Positions 31,765 through 39,928 of a stretch of 41,485 bases of DNA are shown here, piece after piece. The stretch's first letter is position 1, and each line of letters starts with the position of its first letter. Location of the stretch: contig JACPOP010000004.1 in the NCBI GenBank assembly GCA_016191465.1, positions 17,975 through 59,459 on the forward strand, in the 5' to 3' direction. The notes under the pieces were generated by a model. That model was not told the DNA's origin and did no database searches. It worked only from the letters and a program-made list of their open reading frames with translations. Made by a program: the position numbers and the translations under genes. The stretch is from Chloroflexota bacterium (lineage in GTDB: Bacteria; Chloroflexota; UBA6077; CF-72).

Positions 31765-32913
31765 CTACTGGACGCGATAGAAGTCGAGTGCGGCTTCGTC
31801 GATTTCGATACCCAGTCCCGGTGCGGCGGGGAGGACGAACGCGCCGTCCTTCAGCGTCGGTTCAGGTCCGGCGACATTCCGACGCAGCTCCTGGTTCGGA
31901 TAGACCTCCACCGGGCAAAACTCGACGAACGGGGAGTGATCCAGGGCGGCTGCCACGTGAACGTTGGCCATGACCGCGATGGTCGTTGCGACCCAGCCGA
32001 AGGGGACGACTTGTGCACTGCGGGCCTTGGCATCAGCTGCGACCGCCAGAGATTCGGTCACCCCTACCCTCGCCACGCAGGGCTGGACGACATGTACACC
32101 GGCGTCGAGCATCTCCCGGAACTCATTCCGGGTCACGAACAGCTCCCCGATCGCGATGGGGATCGGCGATTCAGCGGACAGTTCGCGGTATCCATCCACG
32201 TCGTCGAGCCAGAGCGGCGTCTCCAGGAAATACGTGCCGAATTCGGCCAACGCGTTCGCATAGTGCAGAGCCTGACTGCTCGACTCGAAGCGATGGCCCA
32301 CGTCCACCATGAGCTTGGCATCGCCCGCGTGCGGCGCCAGGTGGCGCACGAAGTCCACCACGTTGTCGTTGGTCGGCACGCAGTCGACCAGCGCCTCGAG
32401 CTTCATCGCGCGGAATCCGAGACCGCGTGCATGGTCGACCAATGCGGCGTGGGCCTCGAGTGAACGCTGCCACGAGCTCGGGCCGGCGTAGATCGAGGCG
32501 TACGGCACGACAGGGCTACCTGTCGGTCCTCCGAGCAGCTCATAGATCGGCTTGCCCGCGGCTTTACCGCGAATGTCCCACAAGGCGACGTCGATTGCCG
32601 CCAGCGCGGCCACGCCGAGGCCACGTCGCCCCGACATGACGGTCTCTCGGTATAGGCGTGCCCAAAGTGCGGCCGGATCGGCCAATGGATCCTGCCCGAC
32701 GAGCAGATCCTTGATGCCGCGCGCCCAACTATGGGAACCACGGGACTGGATGTAGGCGTGGATGGCGGCCGGAGCGTGGTTGGCCTCTCCGTATCCGACG
32801 ATGCCCTCGTCGGTCGTGACTCGAACGATCAACGCGTCCTGCGTCGCATCGGCAGCCGTGAGGTCGAGGTCAGGCTTGGCGACCACGATGGTCTCGATAT
32901 CCACGATCTTCAT
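31765..32913 (-). CDS. Enolase-superfamily protein of mandelate racemase group, unusual active site
   Basis: A 382-residue protein with the MR/MLE layout: capping domain 1-125, WDIRGKAAGKPIYELLGG (112-129), KLE at 171-173 where many have KxK, metal ligands D204 (MVDVGH), E231 (LETPL) and E257 (AIGE). Where the Asp-His dyad is expected the sequence reads QPCVARVG and VVPFGW, so the general-base His is missing. It therefore probably uses Lys171 or another base, or a different reaction. It overlaps the preceding DapA-family gene (ATGA) and shares the transcript with an SDR. Confidence 0.82.
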   Translation of the reverse strand: MKIVDIETIVVAKPDLDLTAADATQDALIVRVTTDEGIVGYGEANHAPAAIHAYIQSRGSHSWARGIKDLLVGQDPLADPAALWARLYRETVMSGRRGLGVAALAAIDVALWDIRGKAAGKPIYELLGGPTGSPVVPYASIYAGPSSWQRSLEAHAALVDHARGLGFRAMKLEALVDCVPTNDNVVDFVRHLAPHAGDAKLMVDVGHRFESSSQALHYANALAEFGTYFLETPLWLDDVDGYRELSAESPIPIAIGELFVTRNEFREMLDAGVHVVQPCVARVGVTESLAVAADAKARSAQVVPFGWVATTIAVMANVHVAAALDHSPFVEFCPVEVYPNQELRRNVAGPEPTLKDGAFVLPAAPGLGIEIDEAALDFYRVQ

Positions 32914-33857
32914 CCGGGCTGCTCTCCTCGGTGGATTGACGACAGATGATCCGCGAGCCGGTGGAGCTCGGTCGTTTCGCGCTGACCGATGGGCATCAGA
33001 GGGGGGCGCACACGGCCGTCCGCAATCACGCCGGCGTGAACGAGGAGGGCCTTGAGGCGCGCCCGGAAATCGCGGAACGGCGGGCGAAAGACGGCCGCCG
33101 CGAGCGAACTGAGGTCGGCGTACGGATCGTCACTAGCCGGCGGATCCAGACCGGTATCGCGCGCCAGTGCGACCCACCTGTCGGGCGCGAACGCGGCAAC
33201 CGCCAGCATCAGCCCGTCCGCGCCGATCCGAAGGGACTCCCGCACGAACGTGTCGGCACCGGATAGCAGCGCGACCCGCGGACGATATGGACGCAGGGCC
33301 ACCGCCGTGTCGCGGTAGGCGTCAACGTCGAACGATGATTCCTTGATCGCCACCACGGCCTCGATGGATGCGAGTCGGCGGATCACGGCCGTGTCGATGC
33401 CGTAGCCGAGGGTGGTCGGCGGACGATAGGCGACCAACGGAATGCCCACAGACGCGCCGATCGCCTCGTAGTAGCCGGCCACGAGTCCAGGGTCGAGCGG
33501 GCACCCGAGGAAGACGGCCGGAGGAAAGACCTGAAGGGCGACCGCACCGGCGGCCTCGGCACGGCGTGCGGATGCGACCGCTGTTGCGGTGTGCGACGCG
33601 ATCAGGCCAACGAGCACCGCGACGTCAGCGCCGACCTCCTTGACCGCGATCCCCAGGACGGTCTCCCGCTCCTGTTGATCGAGCTGTGGTCCCTCACCGG
33701 TGTCCGCGTTCACCACGATGCCGCTTACGCCTGCGGCCGCCAGATATCGAAGGTGGGCGGCGAGGCTTCCTGCATCGACAGTTCCGTCAGGCCCGAACGG
33801 CGTGACGACACCTGCGATGACTCCTGATCGCCAATCGTGCGTCGCGGGCTGGCTCAC
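32910..33857 (-). CDS. DapA/NanA-family lyase or dehydratase (copy 2)
   Basis: A 315-residue TIM-barrel lyase starting at the GTG that overlaps the SDR stop. The barrel shows VVTPFGPDGTVD, then NADTGEG (50-56) where the family has GTTGE, Y144 in VAYRPP (the second position of YNxP changed to Arg) and Schiff-base K172 in AIKESSF. The altered active-site loops point to a 2-oxo acid other than plain pyruvate. The adjacent MR-group gene overlaps its stop. With copies at 20405 and in the fusion protein at 36525 the cluster has three such barrels. Confidence 0.85.
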   Translation of the reverse strand: MSQPATHDWRSGVIAGVVTPFGPDGTVDAGSLAAHLRYLAAAGVSGIVVNADTGEGPQLDQQERETVLGIAVKEVGADVAVLVGLIASHTATAVASARRAEAAGAVALQVFPPAVFLGCPLDPGLVAGYYEAIGASVGIPLVAYRPPTTLGYGIDTAVIRRLASIEAVVAIKESSFDVDAYRDTAVALRPYRPRVALLSGADTFVRESLRIGADGLMLAVAAFAPDRWVALARDTGLDPPASDDPYADLSSLAAAVFRPPFRDFRARLKALLVHAGVIADGRVRPPLMPIGQRETTELHRLADHLSSIHRGEQPG

Positions 33858-34657
33858 CCGGACGGAATGGTGGTCAGGCCTCCGTCGATCGTCACCGACG
33901 AGCCCGTGATGTACGCGGCGTCGTCGGACGCGAGGAAGACGCACAGCCGGCCGACCTCCCGAGGGTCTCCGAGACGCCCGAGGGGGATGAGGTTCAGGTA
34001 CTCGGCCTCGTCGAACAGGCCGCGTTGGACATCCCGCTCCCACATGGGCGTCCGCTGGACGCCGGGGGCAATCGCGTTCACCCGGATGCCATGCCGTCCC
34101 CATTCGGCTGCCATGACCTGGGCCATCATGATCACTGCCGCTTTTGCAGCGCAGTAGGCGATGCGACCAGGGTTCGACGTGAATCCGCGGATCGAGGAGA
34201 TGTGGATGATCGATCCCGGCAGTTGTTTGGCGATCAGATCTCGCGCGACCGCGCGGGAGGCATAGAAGACTCCCGACTGCATCACGCCAATCGACGCGTC
34301 CCAAAGGCCATCGTCGACCTCGTGCGTCGGCGATCCCACTCGGCTGATGCCCGCATTGTTCACAAGAATGTCAATCGATCCCAAGTCCGCGATCGCCGCC
34401 GAGATGGCCGCATCCACGTCGGCGCTTCGAGAAACGTCGGCCGTGTAGCTGCGGGCCTGAGCCCCCGCGCCCGCGAGCTCTCGAGCGGCTTGCTCGCCAC
34501 TCGCAGGGTCGATTTCGAGAATGGCGACCGATGCGCCCTCGCGTGCAAGCTCCCAGGCGATTGCCCGTCCGAGGCCCTGACCGCCGCCCGTGATGAGCGC
34601 GGTTTTCCTCGCTAGTCGCCCGTCGGCGTTGATGCGCCTGATATCTTGACGGTCCAT
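33854..34657 (-). CDS. Short-chain dehydrogenase/reductase
   Basis: A 267-residue classical SDR: TGGGQGLG (23-30), NNAG (100-103), Ser in HISS (152-155), Y168 and K172 in YCAAK, IDGG near the end. The start is the ATG at 34657; upstream in-frame codons to 34723 overlap the shared promoter/operator. It heads a minus-strand operon (SDR, DapA-like, MR-group, epimerase-like) with overlapping ends, consistent with oxidation, dehydration and cleavage steps of one route. Confidence 0.9.
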   Translation of the reverse strand: MDRQDIRRINADGRLARKTALITGGGQGLGRAIAWELAREGASVAILEIDPASGEQAARELAGAGAQARSYTADVSRSADVDAAISAAIADLGSIDILVNNAGISRVGSPTHEVDDGLWDASIGVMQSGVFYASRAVARDLIAKQLPGSIIHISSIRGFTSNPGRIAYCAAKAAVIMMAQVMAAEWGRHGIRVNAIAPGVQRTPMWERDVQRGLFDEAEYLNLIPLGRLGDPREVGRLCVFLASDDAAYITGSSVTIDGGLTTIPSG

Positions 34658-34658
34658 G

Positions 34659-34675
34659 TATTCATCATACAAAAT
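34659..34675 (-). promoter_or_regulatory. Promoter with operator between divergent SDR and VOC genes
   Basis: On the minus strand TTGCGT, 17 bases, TATGAT (34662-34667) form a sigma70-type promoter, the -10 being inside TTTGTATGATGAATA. It closely matches the transporter-operon site: both have CCATTT just before and GAATA after the -10. The minus-strand SDR starts at 34657, so its transcript would be leaderless or nearly so. The divergent VOC gene starts at 34725, and the motif may govern both. Confidence 0.6.
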
Positions 34676-34724
34676 GGCTGAGGCTGACGCAAGCCGGATC
34701 CAATCCCTGGAGGTATCCCCCATC

Positions 34725-35213
34725 GTGACTGACGGCCACGCACCGACCGAGAACGCAGTTCGCTGGCGCCTGATTGATGCGTATCACACGGGACTCACGG
34801 TCTCGGACCTCGATCGCTCGATTGCGTTCTATCGGGACCTCCTCGGCATGACGCTGGTCCACGCCCAGGAAGGGCAGCGCCCCTACCTGGCCGTGATAAC
34901 CGGATTTGCCGACGTCTACCTTCGAACCGCGTTTCTCAAGGCAAGTGACGCGGCCCTCTACGTTCTCGAGCTTCTCGAGTATCGATCGCATCCGGGGCGG
35001 CCACTGGAACCGATGACCAACCAGCCTGGCAGCGGTCACTTGTGCATCTCCGTCTCCGGAATCTCGGAGATCTACGCCGCGCTGTCCCAACGTGGAGTGG
35101 AGTTCGTGTCGCCACCGGAGCCAATCACGAGCGGGATCAACCAGGGCGCGCTGGGTTGCTACCTTCGAGATCCGGACGGCTTCACGATCGAGCTGTTCGA
35201 GGCCCGAACATGA
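34725..35213 (+). CDS. VOC-family (glyoxalase/dioxygenase fold) protein
   Basis: A 162-residue vicinal-oxygen-chelate protein. YHTGLTVSDLDRSIAFYRDL with its first-strand His, LELLEY with Glu, GHLCISV with His and GFTIELFEA with Glu give the four metal-ligand positions expected of a glyoxalase I-type site. I chose the GTG at 34725 because GGAGG precedes it by 11 bases; ATG 34674 would add 17 residues. The stop overlaps the SDR start (ATGA). It may be an epimerase, isomerase, lyase or dioxygenase acting on a pathway intermediate. Confidence 0.83.
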   Translation: MTDGHAPTENAVRWRLIDAYHTGLTVSDLDRSIAFYRDLLGMTLVHAQEGQRPYLAVITGFADVYLRTAFLKASDAALYVLELLEYRSHPGRPLEPMTNQPGSGHLCISVSGISEIYAALSQRGVEFVSPPEPITSGINQGALGCYLRDPDGFTIELFEART

Positions 35214-35986
35214 AAGCCCCGTCCACAGGGATGGCTCTCGTGACAGGTGCGGCTCGTGGGATCGGGTTCGCGATCGTTGAACGGCTGGCGCGCGACGGAC
35301 GGACGGTGATCGTGTCCGATGTCGATGAGACCGCAGCCTACGAAGCTGCCGGCCACCTCCGCGACCGTGGGCATCGTGCGGATGCGTTGAGTCTCGATGT
35401 CTCGTCGGTCGCCAGCTGGCGCGACGGAATCGAATCCGTGGACCGACGCTTCGGGCCAGTCGACGTCCTTGTGAACAACGCGGGACTTGCCTATGTCGAA
35501 CCCTCCGAGTCGGCCGCAATCGAACACTGGGATCGCCAGATCGACGTCATGCTGAGCGGCGTCTTCTACGGCTGCCAGGCCGTTGCCCAACACATGATTC
35601 CGCGGCGGTGCGGGACGATCGTGAACGTAGCCTCGATCGGCGGGATGGGCGGGTGGCCGCAGCGAGCCGCATACAACGCCGCTAAGGCCGGTGTGATCAA
35701 TCTGACCCAGACCCTCGCGTCGGAGTGGGGGCCATACGGCATTCGCGTGAACGCGGTGGCTCCGGGTGTGACGAGGACCGACATCTTCCGCAAGCTTGTT
35801 GCCCAGAGAGTGGCCTCCGAACTCGACTACGTGCGCCGCACACCGATGGGCCGCCTTGCTGAGCCCTCGGAGATCGCCGCAGTGGTCGCGTTCCTCGCTG
35901 GTGAAGCCTCATCGGCCATCACGGGAATCACGCTGCGGGCTGATGGAGGTTGGGTGCCATGGGCAAACCCGCACCCGTCTGCGTAG
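35210..35986 (+). CDS. Short-chain dehydrogenase/reductase
   Basis: A 258-residue classical SDR: TGAARGIG (12-19), NNAG (89-92), Ser142 in NVAS, Y155 and K159 in YNAAK, and RADGG near the end. SDVDE after the second strand points to NAD. It is coupled by overlap to the VOC gene upstream, and its end overlaps the start of a degenerate SDR homologue downstream, with which it may form a heteromer. Confidence 0.9.
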   Translation: MKAPSTGMALVTGAARGIGFAIVERLARDGRTVIVSDVDETAAYEAAGHLRDRGHRADALSLDVSSVASWRDGIESVDRRFGPVDVLVNNAGLAYVEPSESAAIEHWDRQIDVMLSGVFYGCQAVAQHMIPRRCGTIVNVASIGGMGGWPQRAAYNAAKAGVINLTQTLASEWGPYGIRVNAVAPGVTRTDIFRKLVAQRVASELDYVRRTPMGRLAEPSEIAAVVAFLAGEASSAITGITLRADGGWVPWANPHPSA

Positions 35987-36525
35987 TCCGCGCTGCGGAC
36001 GATCCATTGTCCGAAGCCATCCTCGTCGTCTTCCACGCGCACGGCTGGAAGACGGTGAGCCGTCTCGAGGACCTGCCTCGCGACGGTCATCCTGCCGCGT
36101 GGGTAAACGCGATGATGAAACCCATCGAGTCTCGAGCAGGAGCCTGGGATCCGATCACTGACCTTGCTCGCGAGTGCGAGGCGGCAGCCGAGGCAATGCC
36201 AACAGGTGGCAGCCTGATCAACTTGATTTCAGCATTCCATGCGTTTGCCGACGTTATCCCCGGGATCGCGTCCGAGGTTCACGCCGCGGCCGGCATGCTC
36301 ACAAAGACGCTCGCTGTCAGCTGGGCCCCCGCGGGGTTTCGCGTGAATGCCGTCGCCGTACTCGATAAGGCGGACTCGGGGATCGAGCGGATCCCCCTTC
36401 GGCACCAACCTTCGCCGCGCGAAGTCGGGGAGGCGGTCTTCTTTCTGGCGTCAGCGGACGCCTCGTACGTGACCGGGGAGATTCTCGTCGTTGACGGCGG
36501 CTGGAGCGCATACCAACTCTTCTGA
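35959..36525 (+). CDS. SDR homologue without catalytic or cofactor motifs (pseudoenzyme)
   Basis: A 188-residue protein that keeps the C-terminal half of an SDR: LTKTLAVSWAPAGFRVNAVA (114-133), REVGEAVFFLASADASYVTG and VVDGGW. It lacks the N-terminal GxxxGxG, and the YxxxK site is replaced (A104-S-E-V-H108 at the aligned place). It is about 70 residues shorter than active relatives, mainly in the first Rossmann part. The ATG at 35959 has GGAGG nine bases upstream, and the gene overlaps both neighbours, so it looks expressed and maintained. A regulatory or structural partner of the active SDR encoded just before it is the best guess. Confidence 0.75.
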   Translation: MGKPAPVCVVRAADDPLSEAILVVFHAHGWKTVSRLEDLPRDGHPAAWVNAMMKPIESRAGAWDPITDLARECEAAAEAMPTGGSLINLISAFHAFADVIPGIASEVHAAAGMLTKTLAVSWAPAGFRVNAVAVLDKADSGIERIPLRHQPSPREVGEAVFFLASADASYVTGEILVVDGGWSAYQLF

Positions 36526-38963
36526 TGAAGAATGTGCGCAGCCGTTACGGTGGACTCTGGGCCTTTCTGACAACCCCGCTCGAGTCGGACAGGATCGCGG
36601 CCCGAACGTTCGATCGGATGATCGAGGGCGCCCTCGCAAACGGGTACTCCGTGATTTGCGTGGGCGGCACCATTGGTGAGGGTGCGGAACTCTTACCCGA
36701 CGAGTCCGACGAGTTGGCGAGATTGGCCGTGCAGTCCGCGGGTAACTCGGCTCGGGTGGTCGCGACGGTCTATCAGGGCGACGGGTCGACCCACGCCGCC
36801 GTCGCGGCGCAGCAGGCCGGCGTGGATGCGATTCTGCTTGTCCCGCGGGAACCCGAGCCACCCCGCGCGACCGTGCGCGCCATCCGGGAGGCGGCGGAGG
36901 GGCTGCCCGTCATCTTGTACAACGTCGCGCCACTCCGTCTGGACCTTGCCAACTTCGCAGAGCTCCTCACCGTCGGCAATATCATCGGGGTGAAGGACGG
37001 GCAGGGAGACCTCCGAGCCTTCCGTCGGTTGCGGGAGGCCTATCCAGACCTGCTGACCGTCGCCGCGTGGGAGGATCTCGCGCTTCCGTACTGGACTCTA
37101 GGCAGCGATGCGTTCGCACCCGCGTCCGCCGCGTATGCGCCCTGGTACGCCCCGCTGTGGTTCGATGCGCTCCAGGCGGACGATGTCGGGCGCGCGCGAA
37201 TCGTTATGCGTGCGCATGCATTTCCCATGGCCGATTTGCGGCGATCGCGGCCCGGTCTCGAACTAGCTGTCGTTCGTGCGGCATCCGAACGCTTCGGAAT
37301 CTCCCTCGGCCCGTCACGCGGCCCCACGGTGAGACTGACCTCGGACGAGGAAAGGCGGCTTGGGGATCTCCTCGCCACCTTGGACCGGTTCCGGTCAGGC
37401 ACCCAGTCGACCGCTCGACAGCGCAGCCACGGCGCTTCGCAACCGACGAACCGAGGCCGCGAGCGTGAGCCATCGAGAATGCTGGACTCGGATCAATCGC
37501 CTGCGGCCGGTCTGAACCGTGCGCCGGCATTGCCCCTGATCGGTGTCTTTGGCGACCCAATGATGGCGACCATTCTGGGCCGCCAAGCGCACGTTGAGGC
37601 CTGGATCGAGGTTGAGGCGGCGCTGGTCCTTGCAGCGGCGGAGGTCGGCCTCATCCCCTTGGATGAGGCACAGGGCGTCGCCGATGACATCCGTCGAGCA
37701 CCGATCGACCTCGTGACACTCGACGAGGCGACGCTGCAGGTGGGGTACCCAATCCTGCCCCTCCTGACACAGCTCATCGACGCTTCGGGCCCGTCGACTG
37801 GCCGGTACCTTCACTGGGGTGCAACCACCCAGGACATCATGGACACTGGCCTTGTCCTGGTGCTCCGTCGCGCGATCGATCGGCTCCGCCACCTCCTGAT
37901 CCGCGTGGGTGATCACCTGGCCGTTCTCGCCCGCGCCCATCGGGTCACGCCGATGACCGCCAGAACGCATGCGCAACCGGCGGTCCCGACCACGTTCGGG
38001 GCGAAAGTCTCCGTCTGGCTGACCGAGGTCGCTCGCCATGTCGCTCGACTCGAGTCGGTCGAGCAGCGGCTCATGTTCGTCTCACTTCACGGAGCGGGCG
38101 GCACGGCAGCCGCCCTCGGGCCACATGCACCGCAAATCCGGGCGCATGTCGCGACGCGCCTTGGCCTCCAATCGATAGAGATCCCGTGGCACTCCTCCCG
38201 CGATGGGCTCGCCGAACTCGCATTCGTCCTCGCCGCCAGCGCCGCAACCGCAGGTCGCATTGCCCGCGAAGTCATCGACCTCTCGCGTCCTGAGATCGGC
38301 GAGGTCGCGGAGCGCGCCGGACATCTCCGCGGGGCCTCCTCTACGATGCCCCAGAAAGCGAACCCCATCTCCTCGGAGGTGGTGGTCGGCATGAGCCACA
38401 TCGCGACGGCCCAGCTCGACGCCATGCTCAGCGCCATGCGCGTGGAGCACGAACGAAGCGCGGGCGAATGGCAAGTCGAGTGGGATGTGCTCCCGATCCT
38501 CGTTGCAGCAACCGCGGGGGCGCTGGCGCACCTCGCCGATCTCAGTGGAACCCTCGTGATTCATGGGGATCGTATGGCGGCAAATCTCGGACTGGAAGGT
38601 GGAACTGTGATGGCTGAGGCCGTGATGATGGCACTCGCGCCATCTGTCGGCCGTGACAGGGCCCATGCTCTCGTCTACCAAGCTAGCCAGAGCGCCCGCC
38701 TCCAATCTATCTCCCTTCGCGAGGCTATCGCGCAGCTCGTCGGAGCCGAAGAAATGAGCCGGCTTCCCGAGATCGAGTTGGCATTCGATCCTGTCGGGTA
38801 CCTGGGCGAGGCCCCAATTCAGGTCGATGTCGCCCTACGAACCTGGTCATCGATTTCCGGAACACGAGAGGCCCGTGACCCTACTTCTACGCTCAACGAC
38901 CAGCCGGCCGGACGCCCCGTTGTCAGCGGCAGCAAACGAGGATCCAAGGAGACAGGCGCATGA
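36525..38963 (+). CDS. Fusion: DapA-family lyase + fumarase/CMLE-superfamily lyase
   Basis: One open frame of 812 residues with two enzymes. Residues 1-290 are a DapA/KdgD-type barrel: GGTIGEG (47-53), Y132 in LYNVAP, Schiff-base K157 in GVKDGQG. Residues about 335-790 are a fumarase/aspartase-superfamily lyase closest to 3-carboxy-muconate cycloisomerase or adenylosuccinate lyase: WGATTQDIMDTG (431-442), H482 in ARTHAQPAVPTTFG, and the signature loop ASSTMPQKANP (604-614; the usual G and R are A). An Arg/Ser/Gln-rich linker (about 291-333) joins them. ATG 37479 could start the second enzyme alone but has no Shine-Dalgarno. Neighbours overlap on both sides. Confidence 0.85.
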   Translation: MKNVRSRYGGLWAFLTTPLESDRIAARTFDRMIEGALANGYSVICVGGTIGEGAELLPDESDELARLAVQSAGNSARVVATVYQGDGSTHAAVAAQQAGVDAILLVPREPEPPRATVRAIREAAEGLPVILYNVAPLRLDLANFAELLTVGNIIGVKDGQGDLRAFRRLREAYPDLLTVAAWEDLALPYWTLGSDAFAPASAAYAPWYAPLWFDALQADDVGRARIVMRAHAFPMADLRRSRPGLELAVVRAASERFGISLGPSRGPTVRLTSDEERRLGDLLATLDRFRSGTQSTARQRSHGASQPTNRGREREPSRMLDSDQSPAAGLNRAPALPLIGVFGDPMMATILGRQAHVEAWIEVEAALVLAAAEVGLIPLDEAQGVADDIRRAPIDLVTLDEATLQVGYPILPLLTQLIDASGPSTGRYLHWGATTQDIMDTGLVLVLRRAIDRLRHLLIRVGDHLAVLARAHRVTPMTARTHAQPAVPTTFGAKVSVWLTEVARHVARLESVEQRLMFVSLHGAGGTAAALGPHAPQIRAHVATRLGLQSIEIPWHSSRDGLAELAFVLAASAATAGRIAREVIDLSRPEIGEVAERAGHLRGASSTMPQKANPISSEVVVGMSHIATAQLDAMLSAMRVEHERSAGEWQVEWDVLPILVAATAGALAHLADLSGTLVIHGDRMAANLGLEGGTVMAEAVMMALAPSVGRDRAHALVYQASQSARLQSISLREAIAQLVGAEEMSRLPEIELAFDPVGYLGEAPIQVDVALRTWSSISGTREARDPTSTLNDQPAGRPVVSGSKRGSKETGA

Positions 38964-39928
38964 ATGGGAACTCGCTGCTATCGGCGTTCGAGCAGATGTT
39001 GACGATCAGGGCGTTCGAGGAACGTGCGGAGCAGCTCTTCTACCAGAATGATGTGCGTGGCTCCGTACATCTCGGAATTGGCCAAGAGGCCGTCGCCGTT
39101 GGTGCACGAGCGGCCCTCCGGGCAGGAGATCTCGTCGCGCCAACCTATCGCGGGCACGCCTATGCGCTCGCCTGGGGCATGCCGCTCTTCGCGGCCTTCG
39201 GTGAGTTGTTCGGTCGCGCGATCGGATCGAACCGTGGCCGTGGCGGTTCGAAGCACTTTGCTGATCTCGATCGTGGCGTGTTGCCCGCGAACGCCATCGT
39301 GGCGGCATCGCTGCCGATCGCCTGCGGGACGGCGTTCGCTGCGCGCTTGGATCGTCGCGAGGAAATAACGCTCGTGCCGTTCGGAGAAGGGGCGACGAAC
39401 CAGGCCGTGTTTCACGAGTCCATGAACCTCGCTGTCCTCTGGGACTTGCCCGTCATCTTCCTGTGTGAGAACAACCTGTACTCGGAGATGACGCCGATCG
39501 CGAGAATGTCGCGAAACGTTGACATCTCCGAGCGCGCAAGGGCCTACCCGATGCCCTCCGCCATCGCGGACGGGATGGACGTTACTGCGGTGGCGGAAGC
39601 CGTCTCGGGGGCTGCCGATCGGGCGCGGCGAGGGGAGGGACCAACCTTCATAGAGGCAAAGACGTACCGCTTCTGCGGACACATGGCGGGCGACTCTGAG
39701 CCGTATCGCACGAAGGAAGAGGTCGCAGAGTGGCGCAACCGGGACCCGATCGACAAAGTTCGTAGAGAACTCCAGGAGAAGGGCCGGACCTCGGGCGAGC
39801 TCGAGGCAATCTCGCAGACCGTGAGCACCGCGGTCATGGAGGCGGAAGTCGCGGCACGCGAAGCCACCCTGCCTTCTGTCCTCGACATCGGCCTAGGCGC
39901 CGCGAACTGGATGGAGGTCGAGCGATGA
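38960..39928 (+). CDS. TPP-dependent 2-oxoacid dehydrogenase E1 alpha (pair 2)
   Basis: A 322-residue E1 alpha: APTYRGHAYAL (60-70), TPP/Mg motif GEGATNQ (142-148, Glu instead of the more common Asp) ending with N171-N172 in CENNLYSE, and RFCGHMAGDSEPYR near the C-terminal third. AAGGAGA precedes the ATG, which overlaps the fusion gene's stop. It resembles acetoin/pyruvate-type E1 subunits and differs clearly from the chain at 26305, so the two pairs are probably not recent duplicates. Confidence 0.9.
   Translation: MNGNSLLSAFEQMLTIRAFEERAEQLFYQNDVRGSVHLGIGQEAVAVGARAALRAGDLVAPTYRGHAYALAWGMPLFAAFGELFGRAIGSNRGRGGSKHFADLDRGVLPANAIVAASLPIACGTAFAARLDRREEITLVPFGEGATNQAVFHESMNLAVLWDLPVIFLCENNLYSEMTPIARMSRNVDISERARAYPMPSAIADGMDVTAVAEAVSGAADRARRGEGPTFIEAKTYRFCGHMAGDSEPYRTKEEVAEWRNRDPIDKVRRELQEKGRTSGELEAISQTVSTAVMEAEVAAREATLPSVLDIGLGAANWMEVER

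Noticed and set aside
36518-36535. A sixth operator copy (CTGATGAAG) before the fusion gene
   Set aside because: It matches only half of the palindrome and is formed by the overlapping stop and start codons.
37479-38963. Separate lyase gene starting at the ATG at 37479
   Set aside because: There is no ribosome-binding site or stop codon before it and the frame is continuous with the DapA-family half, so one fused gene is the simpler reading.
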